DNA of 64,000 nucleotides from Curvularia sp. ZM96 (lineage: Eukaryota; Ascomycota; Dothideomycetes; Pleosporales; Pleosporaceae). The notes below the pieces were generated by a model that was given only the letters and a program-made list of their open reading frames with translations, was not told the origin of the DNA and ran no database searches. Of the stretch, positions 54,314 through 64,000 are shown one piece after another. Every line of letters starts with the position of its first letter. Within the stretch, counting starts at the first letter, position 1. The stretch spans positions 3,596,001 through 3,660,000 of the forward strand of contig JAJGBQ010000003.1 in NCBI GenBank assembly GCA_022457065.1, given 5' to 3'. A program made the translations under genes and the position numbers.

Positions 54314-55669
54314 TCAAGCGATGCAGATGTCTCCATGTCCATGTACATGATCGAATGCTCTCAAGAGCCCAAACAAATGGGCAATTCCAGCACATACGAC
54401 CAAGCAATGCATGATCTGGTGACTTGCTCCCCAAACATCAAAACGATATGGGTACCATTTCTCGGGGATCTAACAACAGTCAGCTCTCTAATCTCACAAA
54501 AGGAACCTGGTTCAACAATTGAGGTACTTACTCTCATGGCATACAGAGCACCGCCAGTAAGATTGAATGTTGTCATCAATGCCATCCAGTCAAGACTCAT
54601 CCTCCACATTTGTGTTTCCCAGCCAAAACGTGAAATTCCATGAACAATAGGAACGATGAAGGATAGTCCAAGACCGGCATACATGGCTGCGCGATACGGA
54701 CGATACTTGGGACGACGGAAGGCTGGATGCAGTGTAGCGTATACGCAACCAGCTGCCAATACTGAAACCAGGGTGTAATATGTTTTCTGCAGTTGTGGCG
54801 TGCAGTAAAAACCGTAATAAACACAGGGAATGGTAGAGCCCCACATCAATACGACGATCCCAAGCTGTACAAATAAGCTGCTGAAGACGCAGAACGAAGA
54901 GTATTCTTACATAGTCTAGCTGGTTTCCGAAAATGTGAACGTTTTCACTATGGTTGTTGAAAATATGGAAGCTTCATGATACGTCAGTTCTCGGATATGC
55001 AAGTTGGAGAATAGGAGACACCTACGTTGCGGATAGAGCAAAACAGATAGCAACACCAAAGAAAAATGTGGAAAACACAACGACGTCTGATGTTGTAGCC
55101 GTAGTATACCTTGGTTGCAAAGACCAGTAAACTGGAAAAGGCAGAGTGAAGAAAAGAGCTGACCCTATAATGTGCGAGAATATATTCACTAGGGCGGTTT
55201 TAGTCATGTTCTCAGTGGCTGTCTGAACAGAGATTTACCAGTTTCATTATGGATGCCGAGAATACTTTCTAAAGATCGTGTATAGGATCTTGATACCGCC
55301 CTAGATTGTCTCTTCGTCAATGGAGAGAACGATCGCATATTGTTCCAGGATCGTACCTGTAGCTAGAAAGGATGTACTCATTGTCTCTGCCTTGATGAGT
55401 TCATGTTGAAGGTGAGTTGTCTATTATAAACCTACTGGTACCAAGCAGCTATGCAGAATATCAGTCAACAGTATCAACAAAGTAAGAGGTGGTCTCACGT
55501 ATTTCATCCCATGACAACAGGGAATTCTGGTCTTTGTTCTTCATTCGGTCAACAGGGTCAGCCTAACGAATGTCAGCCATGTGGTTCAAACAAACACTGA
55601 GCATTCACCTACTCTTTGATCCGCGACAACTGTCGCCGTCGAAGTGAACTTCCGGGAACGAGTACCCAT
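54314..55669 (-). CDS. PAQR / haemolysin-III family seven-helix membrane receptor (Izh-like)
   Basis: Nine exons: 55669-55613, 55562-55499, 55448-55436, 55386-55357, 55300-55239, 55188-55026, 54971-54911, 54864-54532, 54469-54314; 312 residues. Every junction keeps phase and rebuilds the family pattern DNEYILSSYR, SLESILGIHNETVNIFSH, then FNNHSENVHIFGNQLDYLGI. The C-terminus has FDVWGASHQIMHCLVV, giving the conserved zinc-site histidines. One exon is only 13 nt. The fold has seven membrane helices; yeast Izh and animal adiponectin receptors are relatives linked to zinc, sterol or ceramide metabolism. The number of exons in a 1.36-kb gene is high for this window. Confidence 0.88.
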
Positions 55670-56091
55670 AGTTTATCTTGACAGTTTGCGGTGTAAGGGA
55701 TTGGTTTGGGTGCATCTGCGTGAAGGTGGGAGAGCACATACCCTAGGGCAAGAATGGGAAGGTCAATGCACGGATCAGTTCGAAGCGCCCAACACCCATC
55801 TCCATGCAGACTCCATGGATCCTATGTGCTCAAGTTCACGCCAACTATCCAATCAAGCATCTGCGGCTAACATCTGGCGCGCATCAATGTTAGATCGTCG
55901 GAAGAATCCGTTAAGCGCTGGATTCTACTCGCAGAGATGAGCGCTCCTCACGCTGAGATCGAATCAGACGGTGATGGGAATCAGCCCCACGTTTCATCAT
56001 GCTGCGGCGCAGGAGACACAGCTGCAGCCAAAGCAGATAACGACATTGGATGCAATGCCTGCTCTACCGCTCCTGAATACGCGAGCGTTAT
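55670..56091. other. Divergent intergenic stretch
   Basis: 422 bp upstream of both the PAQR gene and the next membrane-protein gene. An open frame from 55937 to 56137 (MSAPHAEIESDGDG) overlaps the start of the next gene and may be its true N-terminus through an unrecognised splice. Confidence 0.4.
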
Positions 56092-57907
56092 GTGCAGTCA
56101 CATAAGGCAAACGGGTGGAAGGTACAAAACTGTATAAGCGGGATGATCCGTGAACTTTTGCTCCACTATCGTCCCTCTAGTGTACGCGGGCCGGCTTCAA
56201 CCATGCTCTTAGTTATGTTGGACTTTATCCTTGTCTTCTTCTTCGTTCAAAAAGTCTCTGCCATCGGTAACAGCAAAGTCAACACCACAGATACTGTGGG
56301 TTTCGTCAGAGAGGACAATCAGCGAGATACTGTTTCTCTCCTCATCAGCTGTTTCGCTACACTTGGATTGTGCGTTTACTCAGCTGTGCACCTGAACGTA
56401 CCACACAAGAGCGATAAGAACTACCAGGTCCTACTCAAGGAACTCCAATGGTGTGTTGTTGGCCTGTTCGCACCTGAGTTGATATTGTATGCCGCTTGGC
56501 GACAGCTAGCTTCTGCACGACAACTATGTGTTGAAATAGAAGACATCAGGAAAGAAGACCTTCATACCAAGACAAATGATAAGGTAGCCGCACTGTTCAC
56601 CGGGTATTAGCTTGACTGACGACTACTAGAGTGTAGTAGTGACCGAGGCCCATATCCTGGATCACACAAGAAAATGGACTGTAACACATGGATTCTACGC
56701 CAGCATGGGGGGTTTTGCTATCGAACTGGGCGATGACAATGAGAACGCGATCCTGTTCAACGACGCAAATCGCCTTACCCTAACAGCCAAAGGCGTCGCA
56801 CTACTAGCTAGATGCGGACATATTGTGGACATTTCCCTCGATGACATCAAAGACAAGAACAAAGCGGATGGTCTCGCCAAGCTCCTCGTATGCATTCAAG
56901 CAGGGTGGATGATTGTCCAAGTTATTAGTCGCACAGCTATTGGGCTACCAACTACTTTACTTGAAGTGCATGTTGTAGCCCATGTTGTCTGTGCGCTTGT
57001 CATGTACCTTTTGTGGTGGCATAAACCTCGCCAGGTCACGTCTCCCACCATCTTGAAAGTGGAACGGCTGCCGTTGATTGCGTATATGTATCTGGCAAGT
57101 CGAATGAGCGGAAAGCGACCCCAGGGCAAGCTCGCCATGTTTCGGTCCGCCACCCCAGGGCTGTCAAAGCTAGCTTACTTTGAAGATGAAGACCTCTCAT
57201 CGGGCTCAGAAGGTCCTAGGAACAGCTCCGAAACAACGCGATCTCCTACATCTGGTCAGCTCCGACTACGTCCCAACGCTCAAAGCTCCAGCCAGGAAGG
57301 TGAATCGATTCCATGTCACTCTCCAACAATAGCCAACTCTAGACTAGAAAGACTTGCAGAACAGGCCATTCAGCTATATCCAGCTCTGCACGGCCTCCTT
57401 TCTCCCGGTTGTATGACCGACAGCCCAGAAAACAGTTACAAACTGCCTTACATAACCGAACTAGTACAATCACACGCTCTCGACTGGCCAAACGATGGTT
57501 TGCTCCGACGTACCCAATCTTTAGTAATGGGAATGGTTCTCTGGGGTGCTTCCATGGCGTATGGCGCCATACATATAGCCGCTTGGACCTACTTCTTTCC
57601 TACCCCGTTAGAACAGTTATTCTGGCGCATGAGCTCCATTTGGATAACATTCTGCGCTGCATTTTGGCTGGTCACCAACCTTCTGGCTCACGTGTTCCCT
57701 TTTATTGACAGGATCTGGATTGCTTACAACAGGCGGTCACTCGGAGTTTTTAGTACTCTGGTCATCACATCCTTGTGTATCATGTGCGGCGTAAGCTACA
57801 TTGCTAGCCGGATATATATCGTAGTCGAAGCTTTCGTGAGTATCAGGGAGGTTCCACGCGGTGTCTATGAGACACCGACGTGGTCGCAGGTCTTTCCTCA
57901 TTTGTGA
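56092..57907 (+). CDS. Multi-spanning fungal membrane protein, unknown function
   Basis: Two exons proposed, 56092-56583 and 56648-57907, with donor AAG/GTAGCC and acceptor CCGAG; 583 residues. It has several hydrophobic helices: about residues 37-55 (MLLVMLDFILVFFFVQ), 80-100, 115-135, two around 240-285, and three to four near the C-terminus. The pattern SAVHLNVP, ELQWCVVGLFAPELILYAAWRQ and WTVTHGFYASMGGFAIE is typical of a large, uncharacterised family of fungal membrane proteins. A Ser/Gln-rich loop of ~90 residues separates the halves. The N-terminus is uncertain because an open frame from 55937 may belong to it. Confidence 0.75.
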
Positions 57908-58516
57908 TAGATGTGAATTTCAAGAATATATGCTGTTTCTATCTATGGAGTATGTTTGCGATCAGTTCAAGTTGGTTCTAACTTCTATTCACGCTCTCAT
58001 ATGACCAACTCCTAGATATGCCATGCCAATCAAGACCGTCAGTTCAAGGTATTTATCTGAAGGTAACTCAAAGCTTCCGCTCACGCTTCTGGAGCTCTCT
58101 CACCGGTGCTAGAGTTTTCGTTAGTTCGAAACCGTTACAAGCTAGCCCTTCTTTGTTTCAAACGCCTCAGCTGTGTGCAGATACTGTCGCTGCATAGCTC
58201 AAGTTTCCATAGAAACATATGTACTTGTTCAACGGGATAACTTGACTGTTCCATTATGTCTGTTGAGAGTTGAGTGAGTTGTCAGAATGTGAGTGAGGCC
58301 GGATGTTAGTTCCTGTTGGCCGAAGCTGAGTTCCTTGACATGGCTAGTCATGGTCAAAATGATCGCGTTGGAAAATCATAATTGACAACTCAAATTGCGT
58401 ATGCTAAAACAGAGATACTATGAGCAATCTATGCTTTACTAAATGAAATTGTTTACTAACATGCCAAGCTATGGAAGAGGGTATATACAGAAAGATTTCG
58501 AGGCGACAAAACTCGC
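57908..58516. other. Convergent intergenic stretch
   Basis: 609 bp between converging genes. No gene recognised; expected 3' UTRs. Confidence 0.5.
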
Positions 58517-59629
58517 TCAATGTACCATATTTTTACCAATTTCACTTTCCCAGTTTTCCGCTCGCTCGAACCCATTGGAGTGGCCCTGGTAGTCCATCAT
58601 AGCCTGAATGACCTCATCTCTCGATGTTACTACAAACGGACCGTATTGTACGATTGGCTGGTCAAGCGGAAGCCCAGCAACCAGTATGAATCTTGACTCC
58701 TTCTCAGCACCCTCCTCAACAGATGCTTCAATGCTGTCGCCATTGCTTTCAAAGACTACATTGTGATATTGTTCAATGGGTCTCGAAACGCCGTCGGATG
58801 AAAATATGGTCGTGCCCTCCAGAAGGTAGGCAAATGCATTCCAACCCTTGGGCAACGGCTGCTTGACTTTGCCCCCTGGCTGAACCGTAAAGTCCAGCAA
58901 CCACACGGGTGTGTAGGCTAGTTCCTTAAGGCTCTCTACGCCATACGCCTGCCCGCTAATAACTTTGACCTTGACCTTTCCGTTGTCCGCGGTCGCCTCA
59001 GGTATCTCTTTGGCACGAAGGTCTCGATATCGCGGTTCGCATGACTTCAGCTCCTTGGGAAGATCGACCCAAAGCTGCATACCGACGTTAGGCGTGCCGT
59101 CCTCGTTTTGGCGGGGCATCTCGGCGTGTACGATGCCGCGGCCTGCCGTCATAAACTGCAAATCGCCCTCCTCGATGGTTCCCTTATTTCCCGCAAAATC
59201 TTCATGATCTACAGCCCCAGACAGCAGATATGTAACCGTCTCTTGTCCGCGATGCGGGTGATCAGGGAATCCGGCTCCAGGAGGAATCGCGAAGTGGTCG
59301 AGCATAAGAAAAGGGGAAAAGTTTCGAAGTTGAGGTACACCGATACTTCGCCTCACTTTCGCCCCAGCGCCCTCAGATTGCTCGATGGCAAGGAAAGATT
59401 TAGCAATCTTGCGCGGCGCATTCGTGGTATACTGCTCATTGGGTATGACGGGCAGGCCTCGAAACGTGGTCGACATATTTTGGGTGGTGGTTTGAATCGG
59501 AGTCGGTATCTTTGCGAGCGACGTGACGTGTCTGAGAGAGCTTGTTACTCTTGAGAGCATGTACTCGTTGTTGTAAATAGCAAGTGCAATCGCAACGGCA
59601 GCGAAAAAGATGGATGCGAGAGTCTTCAT
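58517..59629 (-). CDS. Pirin family protein
   Basis: Intronless, 370 residues. The pirin core starts near residue 60 with RKIAKSFLAIEQSEGAGAKVRRSIG. Metal-site motifs are DHPHRGQETVTYLLSG and GRGIVHAEMP, matching the three His and one Glu that bind Fe(II) in pirins. Pirins are bicupin proteins with quercetinase activity in some members and transcriptional-cofactor roles in others. Unusually, the first ~20 residues (MKTLASIFFAAVAIALAIY) form a hydrophobic signal or anchor. A start at the internal MSTTFRGLPV would give a normal cytosolic pirin of about 320 residues. Which start is used cannot be decided here. Confidence 0.92.
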   Translation of the reverse strand: MKTLASIFFAAVAIALAIYNNEYMLSRVTSSLRHVTSLAKIPTPIQTTTQNMSTTFRGLPVIPNEQYTTNAPRKIAKSFLAIEQSEGAGAKVRRSIGVPQLRNFSPFLMLDHFAIPPGAGFPDHPHRGQETVTYLLSGAVDHEDFAGNKGTIEEGDLQFMTAGRGIVHAEMPRQNEDGTPNVGMQLWVDLPKELKSCEPRYRDLRAKEIPEATADNGKVKVKVISGQAYGVESLKELAYTPVWLLDFTVQPGGKVKQPLPKGWNAFAYLLEGTTIFSSDGVSRPIEQYHNVVFESNGDSIEASVEEGAEKESRFILVAGLPLDQPIVQYGPFVVTSRDEVIQAMMDYQGHSNGFERAENWESEIGKNMVH

Positions 59630-61022
59630 GGGGTCGGATGGGGCGCTATATAGGAGGTGCGAGGATGGGGACTAGAATATTCGGAAGCGCATTCGACGCC
59701 TGCGCGAGTGGATGACATGCTGGACTGACTGGCTTAGTAGATCGTTAGCAACCGGCAGCAGTTGAAGTGCCGCTTGGCAGGTCGACGATTTGTCGAACAT
59801 GACCAAGCAATGCAAAATCATGGTGGGGCGTTTCTTCGGATGGTGTAGCTTCCGTCAGCCAATCAGAGCAGCCACAATGACGTAAAGCTCTTCACCAAGC
59901 CTTAGCACCAGTATGCGGGCCACCTAACCTAATGCAGTATGCCGTAAAGAGAGTCAAAGTATGCAGGGCGATAAGAGAGACATTTCCACGTTGATTCAGC
60001 TTCCAGCAAAGTCCAGAATTTTTACCAGGCGCTCCTGAACAATGCACTCGCGTGCTTGGCTGGCATACTATCAAGGACTTGCAGACTGGGCTTCGGCCCA
60101 CCACATACCTTACATAACTACTTGTATCATATAGACCAAGCCTTTATAGAGCAAAAGGGTATCACGAATCGTTCTTAACAGATGTTCTAGCTGTTCCTTT
60201 GAGGCCACTCCGCTACTACAATAAAAACTTGGCTGTAACTGGCCGCTATCGACAAAACGCCTGACAGCCAGATACTTCGCCCTGGCAATGAGATGGGCAA
60301 TCGGGCGTTCAGATGGGTGTCCAACAGATCCTAGCGCAGATCAGCCTGTTCGTGTATGCGGAACCGGACTATGCAGAATGGTGACAGCAAAGTGGGAGCA
60401 TTCAAGTTAGCTGGCAGGGCATGCAGTCGTCTCTGCTTGCTAAGCAAATCTCTTCGATCCGGAACAGCTCATCTATCTGTGTTGAGCGATATGATTCATT
60501 CAGTGAGTGCCAAGTACAAGAGATAGCTTATCCCAAGTACTCATCACAGGGTACCTTAACACACTTGCTCAGCTTTTAACAACCCCGCCCCTACCCCTAT
60601 CCACGCCGGTTGGCCGGGTACCCAAACCCATTCTCCCGTACAGCTTAGATATCAAGACATTCTGTATACCTTGTACCTACTGATAACCCTTACTTGGTAT
60701 TTCCTCTGCTCCCATGAACAACCACGGTCGCTTTGAAGTGTCTTCGTATTAGTCACACAAGTTGCACAGCTTGTTTACATAGAGGCTGAACTTCTGCCTG
60801 CACATATGACAATAATTAGTCCAAGGCGCGTTGAGCACGTCTGCTTCATGAGAGGTTTTACGCTGAAAGACTGTATCGTTCGAAACCTTGAAAGAGAAGT
60901 AAAACTTTCAAAACGAAGTTGGAAATTGCAAATCCACGCTAATCAACCCCGAGGAAGATCTCAATCAGTTGTCTATTCTAGTGTTTTATGCCATGTCTAT
61001 CAGTTCACTACGTGTCATAGCA
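59630..61022. other. Long intergenic region
   Basis: 1.4 kb between the pirin start (minus) and the stop of the GH131 gene (minus). A CTATATAG hexamer-type TATA lies at 59646-59653, close to the pirin start. Short frames at 59892-60104 and 60806-61376 have no domain features, and the latter overlaps the GH131 gene antisense. No gene called. Confidence 0.45.
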
Positions 61023-62025
61023 CTAAACACTGATGCACCCACTGGTGCTATCTTCTACAAATACACCACTGTATATCAATCCCTCGGCCTGATTAGGAAG
61101 ATACTCTTGGTATCCATCATACAACGCAGTCTTCGTTTCCGTAGGCTTCTTGATGATACCCACTTGCAGCTGGCCTCCGCCTCCATTCTCGTTCGGCAGC
61201 GCCTCTGTGGCGGCCTTCAGCGCCGTGTTTCCAGCCGAATAGAAAACGCGGATCGTGCTGTTCAAGCAGATCAGCATCTCATTCGTTCGTATTTCCGGAA
61301 ATGCAAATATGGAAAACTTACTTCTTCACATAATCCAGTTGCACCGCAAAGTTTTGCCATGCATCGAATAGAATAGGCGTCTCGAAAATAGACTTCTTGT
61401 TGAAGTCTTGTATCCTCCATTTTTGTCTCTCTTCCTTGGTGTTAACACCGTTTCCTCCATCGCCTGGCAGAATTAGTCCGCCAACGAACATAAATTGGTT
61501 TCCGGAGTAATCGGCTTTCTCGTGCCAAACGTTCATGTAGCCATGCGTCAAGTTCAGTGGCCTTTGTGAATCATGTTTGATGCTCCAGTGGAAAGTGACG
61601 GTCCCGTTGTCAGCCGCATCGGCGCCCGGGTCGTTGAGATCATCCTTGAAAAGTAGACCCGCGCGACGGAATGCGTTTTGAAGCTTTCCACTTGCGCCTC
61701 CCGGTCTAAATTGCGAGCGCTCATCAATGGTCACCTCAAGGGGCTTGTAGGTGTCAGCAGGGTCGAAGAGCGCCGGAAAAGTGTTATTCGGGAAAAGAAG
61801 TATTTCCGACCAAGTGAGATTTTCTCCTTTTACAGCAGAAGAGATGAAAGTGGATGTGTTGGCGTTGTCAAAGGACTGTAGGGTGGCGTTGAGAGGGATC
61901 CGACCATCGAAGATTATAGGACAGGAGATGGTGCCAGCGGATTCGCTGCTTAGGGGCTTGCGCTGGTAGACCGACGCTGCGGTCGCAAGGCCAAAGTGAA
62001 GGACAAGAGCTGGAAGGCAATGCAT
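61023..62025 (-). CDS. Secreted GH131 beta-glucanase
   Basis: Two exons, 62025-61322 and 61257-61023; 312 residues. Signal peptide at 1-17 (CLPALVLHFGLATAASV). The GH131 fold begins at CPIIFDGRIPLNATLQSFD, with NLTWSEILLFPN, LEVTIDERSQFRPGG, FRRAGLLF and RPLNLTHGYMNVWHE. It continues across the intron to TIRVFYSAGNTALKAATEALPNE and ends with EGLIYSGVFVEDSTSGCI. GH131 enzymes cleave beta-1,3/1,6 and beta-1,4 glucans, often during plant tissue colonisation. No cellulose-binding module is attached. Confidence 0.9.
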
Positions 62026-63305
62026 CTTGGGCGTGTGTGCAGGAACATGGCAGTAGACATGTCTTGAAATTTTATATGTTTTAGAAAACGAGGTTGCGAT
62101 CTGCGGGTTTAGTATATATTAGTTGGTCGGTTCGGTGTAATATAAAGGGTGTTCTCGAAACCGGTATTTTGCCGGGATATGAAGGAGACACTGGCGATCC
62201 TAAGGGTCGGCTCGTCAATTCGCCTTGTTCTTATTGGAAGCTACAGCGCAGCAGTTGATTAATGTTTTAACATTCAAGTGTAGGAACGCCGATAGAATAC
62301 TATTCATATCTTTCATCATGCCTTAGCGCGTTGGCGATTGTCTGGTGTACTTGTTGAGCGAACTTGATGATATACTATGTCAGTATGGACGATACATGCT
62401 ACTTTGGTATTTTTTACTGTTCAATTGTGCTGTCAGACTCTGTCCAAAAATTCACTGTGGATAGTCTCTTGCAGTAATGTATAAGTTTCGCGTTCGCGCT
62501 TGTCTGATTGATTCCGTTGTCCTCGACCTTATCAGATTATCACTTAATTGAGCTGTAACTTGTGCTTACGGACATAGGTCGCATAAAAACTGCAAGTATT
62601 ACAACACTAACGGATTGGGCTCCTGCAGTTCATGTGGTACAGCCTTGCGGCATGCCCAGCCGTACCTACCGGCTCACGGCGTGATCAATGGAACAATACC
62701 ACCAAAGTTCGTCTCCTCACAATTAGTAGCGTGCTTCTGATATTCCAATGAGCTCTTCATCATGGCTCGGATATTTGGGTATTTAAACGGTTTTCAGAAT
62801 CATGCAACGTGCGCGGTTCGCACGAGGTAGGTATCCCAAATTACCCGCCGCCCTGGATGTGCCTCCCAAGTCATGTACACGAAAGGTCATTTCGACGGGT
62901 TCGGACACTATTCATATTTGTAGCAGTGCTCGAATCGCGCCTCTTTCCATGTCAGCAACAATCGGATAGCTCTGCTGCGAGATGATTGGGTGAAATACTG
63001 CATCCTGAGCCTGCTGCGCCCCGCATTCTGCATGATGGCTGCCTTCAGCCTGCTAGCATTTTGACTCTTCTAATTTCCATTCCATTCCTCTAAGCTGATA
63101 CAACTGGTCGGCTTTGTTCAAGTTGCTGGAACTGACAGTGACTACCGCTTTTAGTTCCTCGTTATCCTCTTTGCAAATGAGCACTTAGTTAATACCTCTT
63201 GCTCTTCAGCTGCAAGGCCAAGCCCAAGCATGAAGCTCAGCCTTGCAACGTTTTGAACTACACGTCTTCGTTTTAAGTAATTTCAGCAAACCATATACGC
63301 CAACA
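62026..63305. other. Intergenic, divergent promoters of GH131 and the HET gene
   Basis: 1.28 kb between head-to-head starts. AT-rich toward the GH131 start, with TATATATT near 62113. No open frame of note and no repeat recognised. Confidence 0.45.
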
Positions 63306-64000
63306 ATGAGGCTGCTCAATACCAAAACGCTTGAGCTCACTTATTTTGTTGGCGACGCTCCGGAATATGCTATCCTGTCCCATCGATGGGAGGAAGAAGA
63401 GATTCTTTTCGAGGATGTTTCAAAGACCCCCCTAAGCAGTCCGGATAATCCCGCTAGATCAAAGCTTGGGTTTGCCAAAGTCATAGGCACTTGCGCCCTG
63501 GCGGCCAACGAGGGCTTCGAGTGGGTCTGGATCGACAGCTGCTGCATCGACAAGTCTAGTTCGGCGGAGCTACAAGAATCAATTAACTCAATGTTCCGAT
63601 GGTATCACCAGGCTCAGGTTTGCTACGCCTATCTTGCCGATGTCGCGGATGAGTATTCTGGTTGGAGTAAAGATTTTGAAAAGAGTCAATGGTTTACTCG
63701 TGGCTGGACACTCCAGGAGCTCCTAGCCCCATCCAACGTGGAGTTTTATTCGGCGGACTGGAGTCCTATCGGCACTAAGCTATGTCGAACGGAGTTACTC
63801 GCCTCTATTACAAGCATCGAGACAGAGGCTCTTGAGTTTGACTGGGGGACCAAAGAAGACAGCTTTTGCGCAGCGCAAAAGTTCTCCTGGGTCGCACATC
63901 GACGAGTCTCCAAGGCTGAAGATATCGCCTATTGCCTTTTTGGCCTGTTCAATGTCAACATGCCGCTTCTATATGGTGAAGGCCAAGAGAACGCCTTTCT
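63306..64000 (+). CDS. HET-domain protein (HET-E-like), 5' part
   Basis: Starts at 63306 and runs open to the window end; 231 residues visible, no intron. HET-domain landmarks are in order: MRLLNTKTLELTYF, YAILSHRWEEEEILFED, EWVWIDSCCIDKSSSAELQESINSMFRWYHQAQVC split into its usual blocks, then FTRGWTLQELLAPSNVEFY and EDIAYCLFGLFNVNMPLLYGEG. HET domains trigger cell death in vegetative incompatibility and may act in innate immunity when fused to NACHT and repeat domains. What follows the domain lies outside the window. Confidence 0.93.
   Translation, partial: MRLLNTKTLELTYFVGDAPEYAILSHRWEEEEILFEDVSKTPLSSPDNPARSKLGFAKVIGTCALAANEGFEWVWIDSCCIDKSSSAELQESINSMFRWYHQAQVCYAYLADVADEYSGWSKDFEKSQWFTRGWTLQELLAPSNVEFYSADWSPIGTKLCRTELLASITSIETEALEFDWGTKEDSFCAAQKFSWVAHRRVSKAEDIAYCLFGLFNVNMPLLYGEGQENAF

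Noticed and set aside
1..64000. CRISPR array, phage or bacterial mobile elements
   Set aside because: No regularly spaced repeats or integrase/transposase genes; gene structure is fungal throughout.

Overview
The window is nuclear DNA from a filamentous ascomycete. The genes carry many short introns (about 45-60 nt, GT..AG, with CTAAC/CTGAC-like branch sites) and are packed on both strands. Typical fungal families are present: C2H2 plus Fungal_trans regulator, HET domain, GH131, GH3 xylosidase, P450s. The repertoire of wall hydrolases plus aromatic catabolism would suit a plant-associated Dothideomycete/Pleosporales, but the exact taxon is inference. I found about 34 protein genes and one intron-containing tRNA-Pro.

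Region 1 (1-9.9 kb) looks like a nicotinate-catabolism (hxn-type) cluster. It holds the C-terminus of a xanthine-dehydrogenase-family molybdenum hydroxylase (hxnS candidate), a phenol-hydroxylase-like FAD monooxygenase (hxnV), an amidase (hxnN), a polysaccharide-deacetylase-fold cyclic-imide hydrolase (hxnM) and a salicylate-hydroxylase-like monooxygenase (hxnX). Together these would hydroxylate the pyridine ring and open and deamidate the resulting imide.

Region 2 (10-24.3 kb) is mixed: an APH-type kinase, cytidine deaminase, an SDR that lacks the catalytic Tyr and Lys, the mitochondrial Fe-S co-chaperone Jac1/Hsc20, a small orphan, tRNA-Pro(AGG), a coiled-coil membrane protein, a DUF924 protein, a P450 and an acidic orphan. 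A small repeat element lies at 20.2-20.4 kb.

Region 3 (24.8-49.4 kb) is the most striking part. A two-finger C2H2/Fungal_trans regulator is followed by a block with the logic of a complete aromatic-degradation route. The genes are a class III CoA-transferase, a divergent homogentisate-dioxygenase-like ring-cleavage enzyme, a bacterial-type PcaB-like cycloisomerase, a thiolase, a maleylacetate reductase-like iron alcohol dehydrogenase and a SCOT/3-oxoadipate CoA-transferase. They are followed by a beta-hydroxyacid dehydrogenase, an NmrA-like protein, a carboxylesterase, a metallo-beta-lactamase-fold lactonase and a P450. The reductase, CoA-transferase and thiolase together would take maleylacetate through 3-oxoadipate to succinyl-CoA and acetyl-CoA. 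Several promoters are divergent, and a GTGGGGC motif recurs in the intergenic DNA.

Region 4 (50-64 kb) has a secreted GH3 beta-xylosidase, an ABM-domain protein, a PAQR/haemolysin-III membrane receptor with nine small exons, a multi-spanning membrane protein, a pirin, a secreted GH131 glucanase and the start of a HET-domain protein cut by the window end. Exon coordinates were worked out by hand from splice consensus and reading phase, so they are predictions without transcript support.
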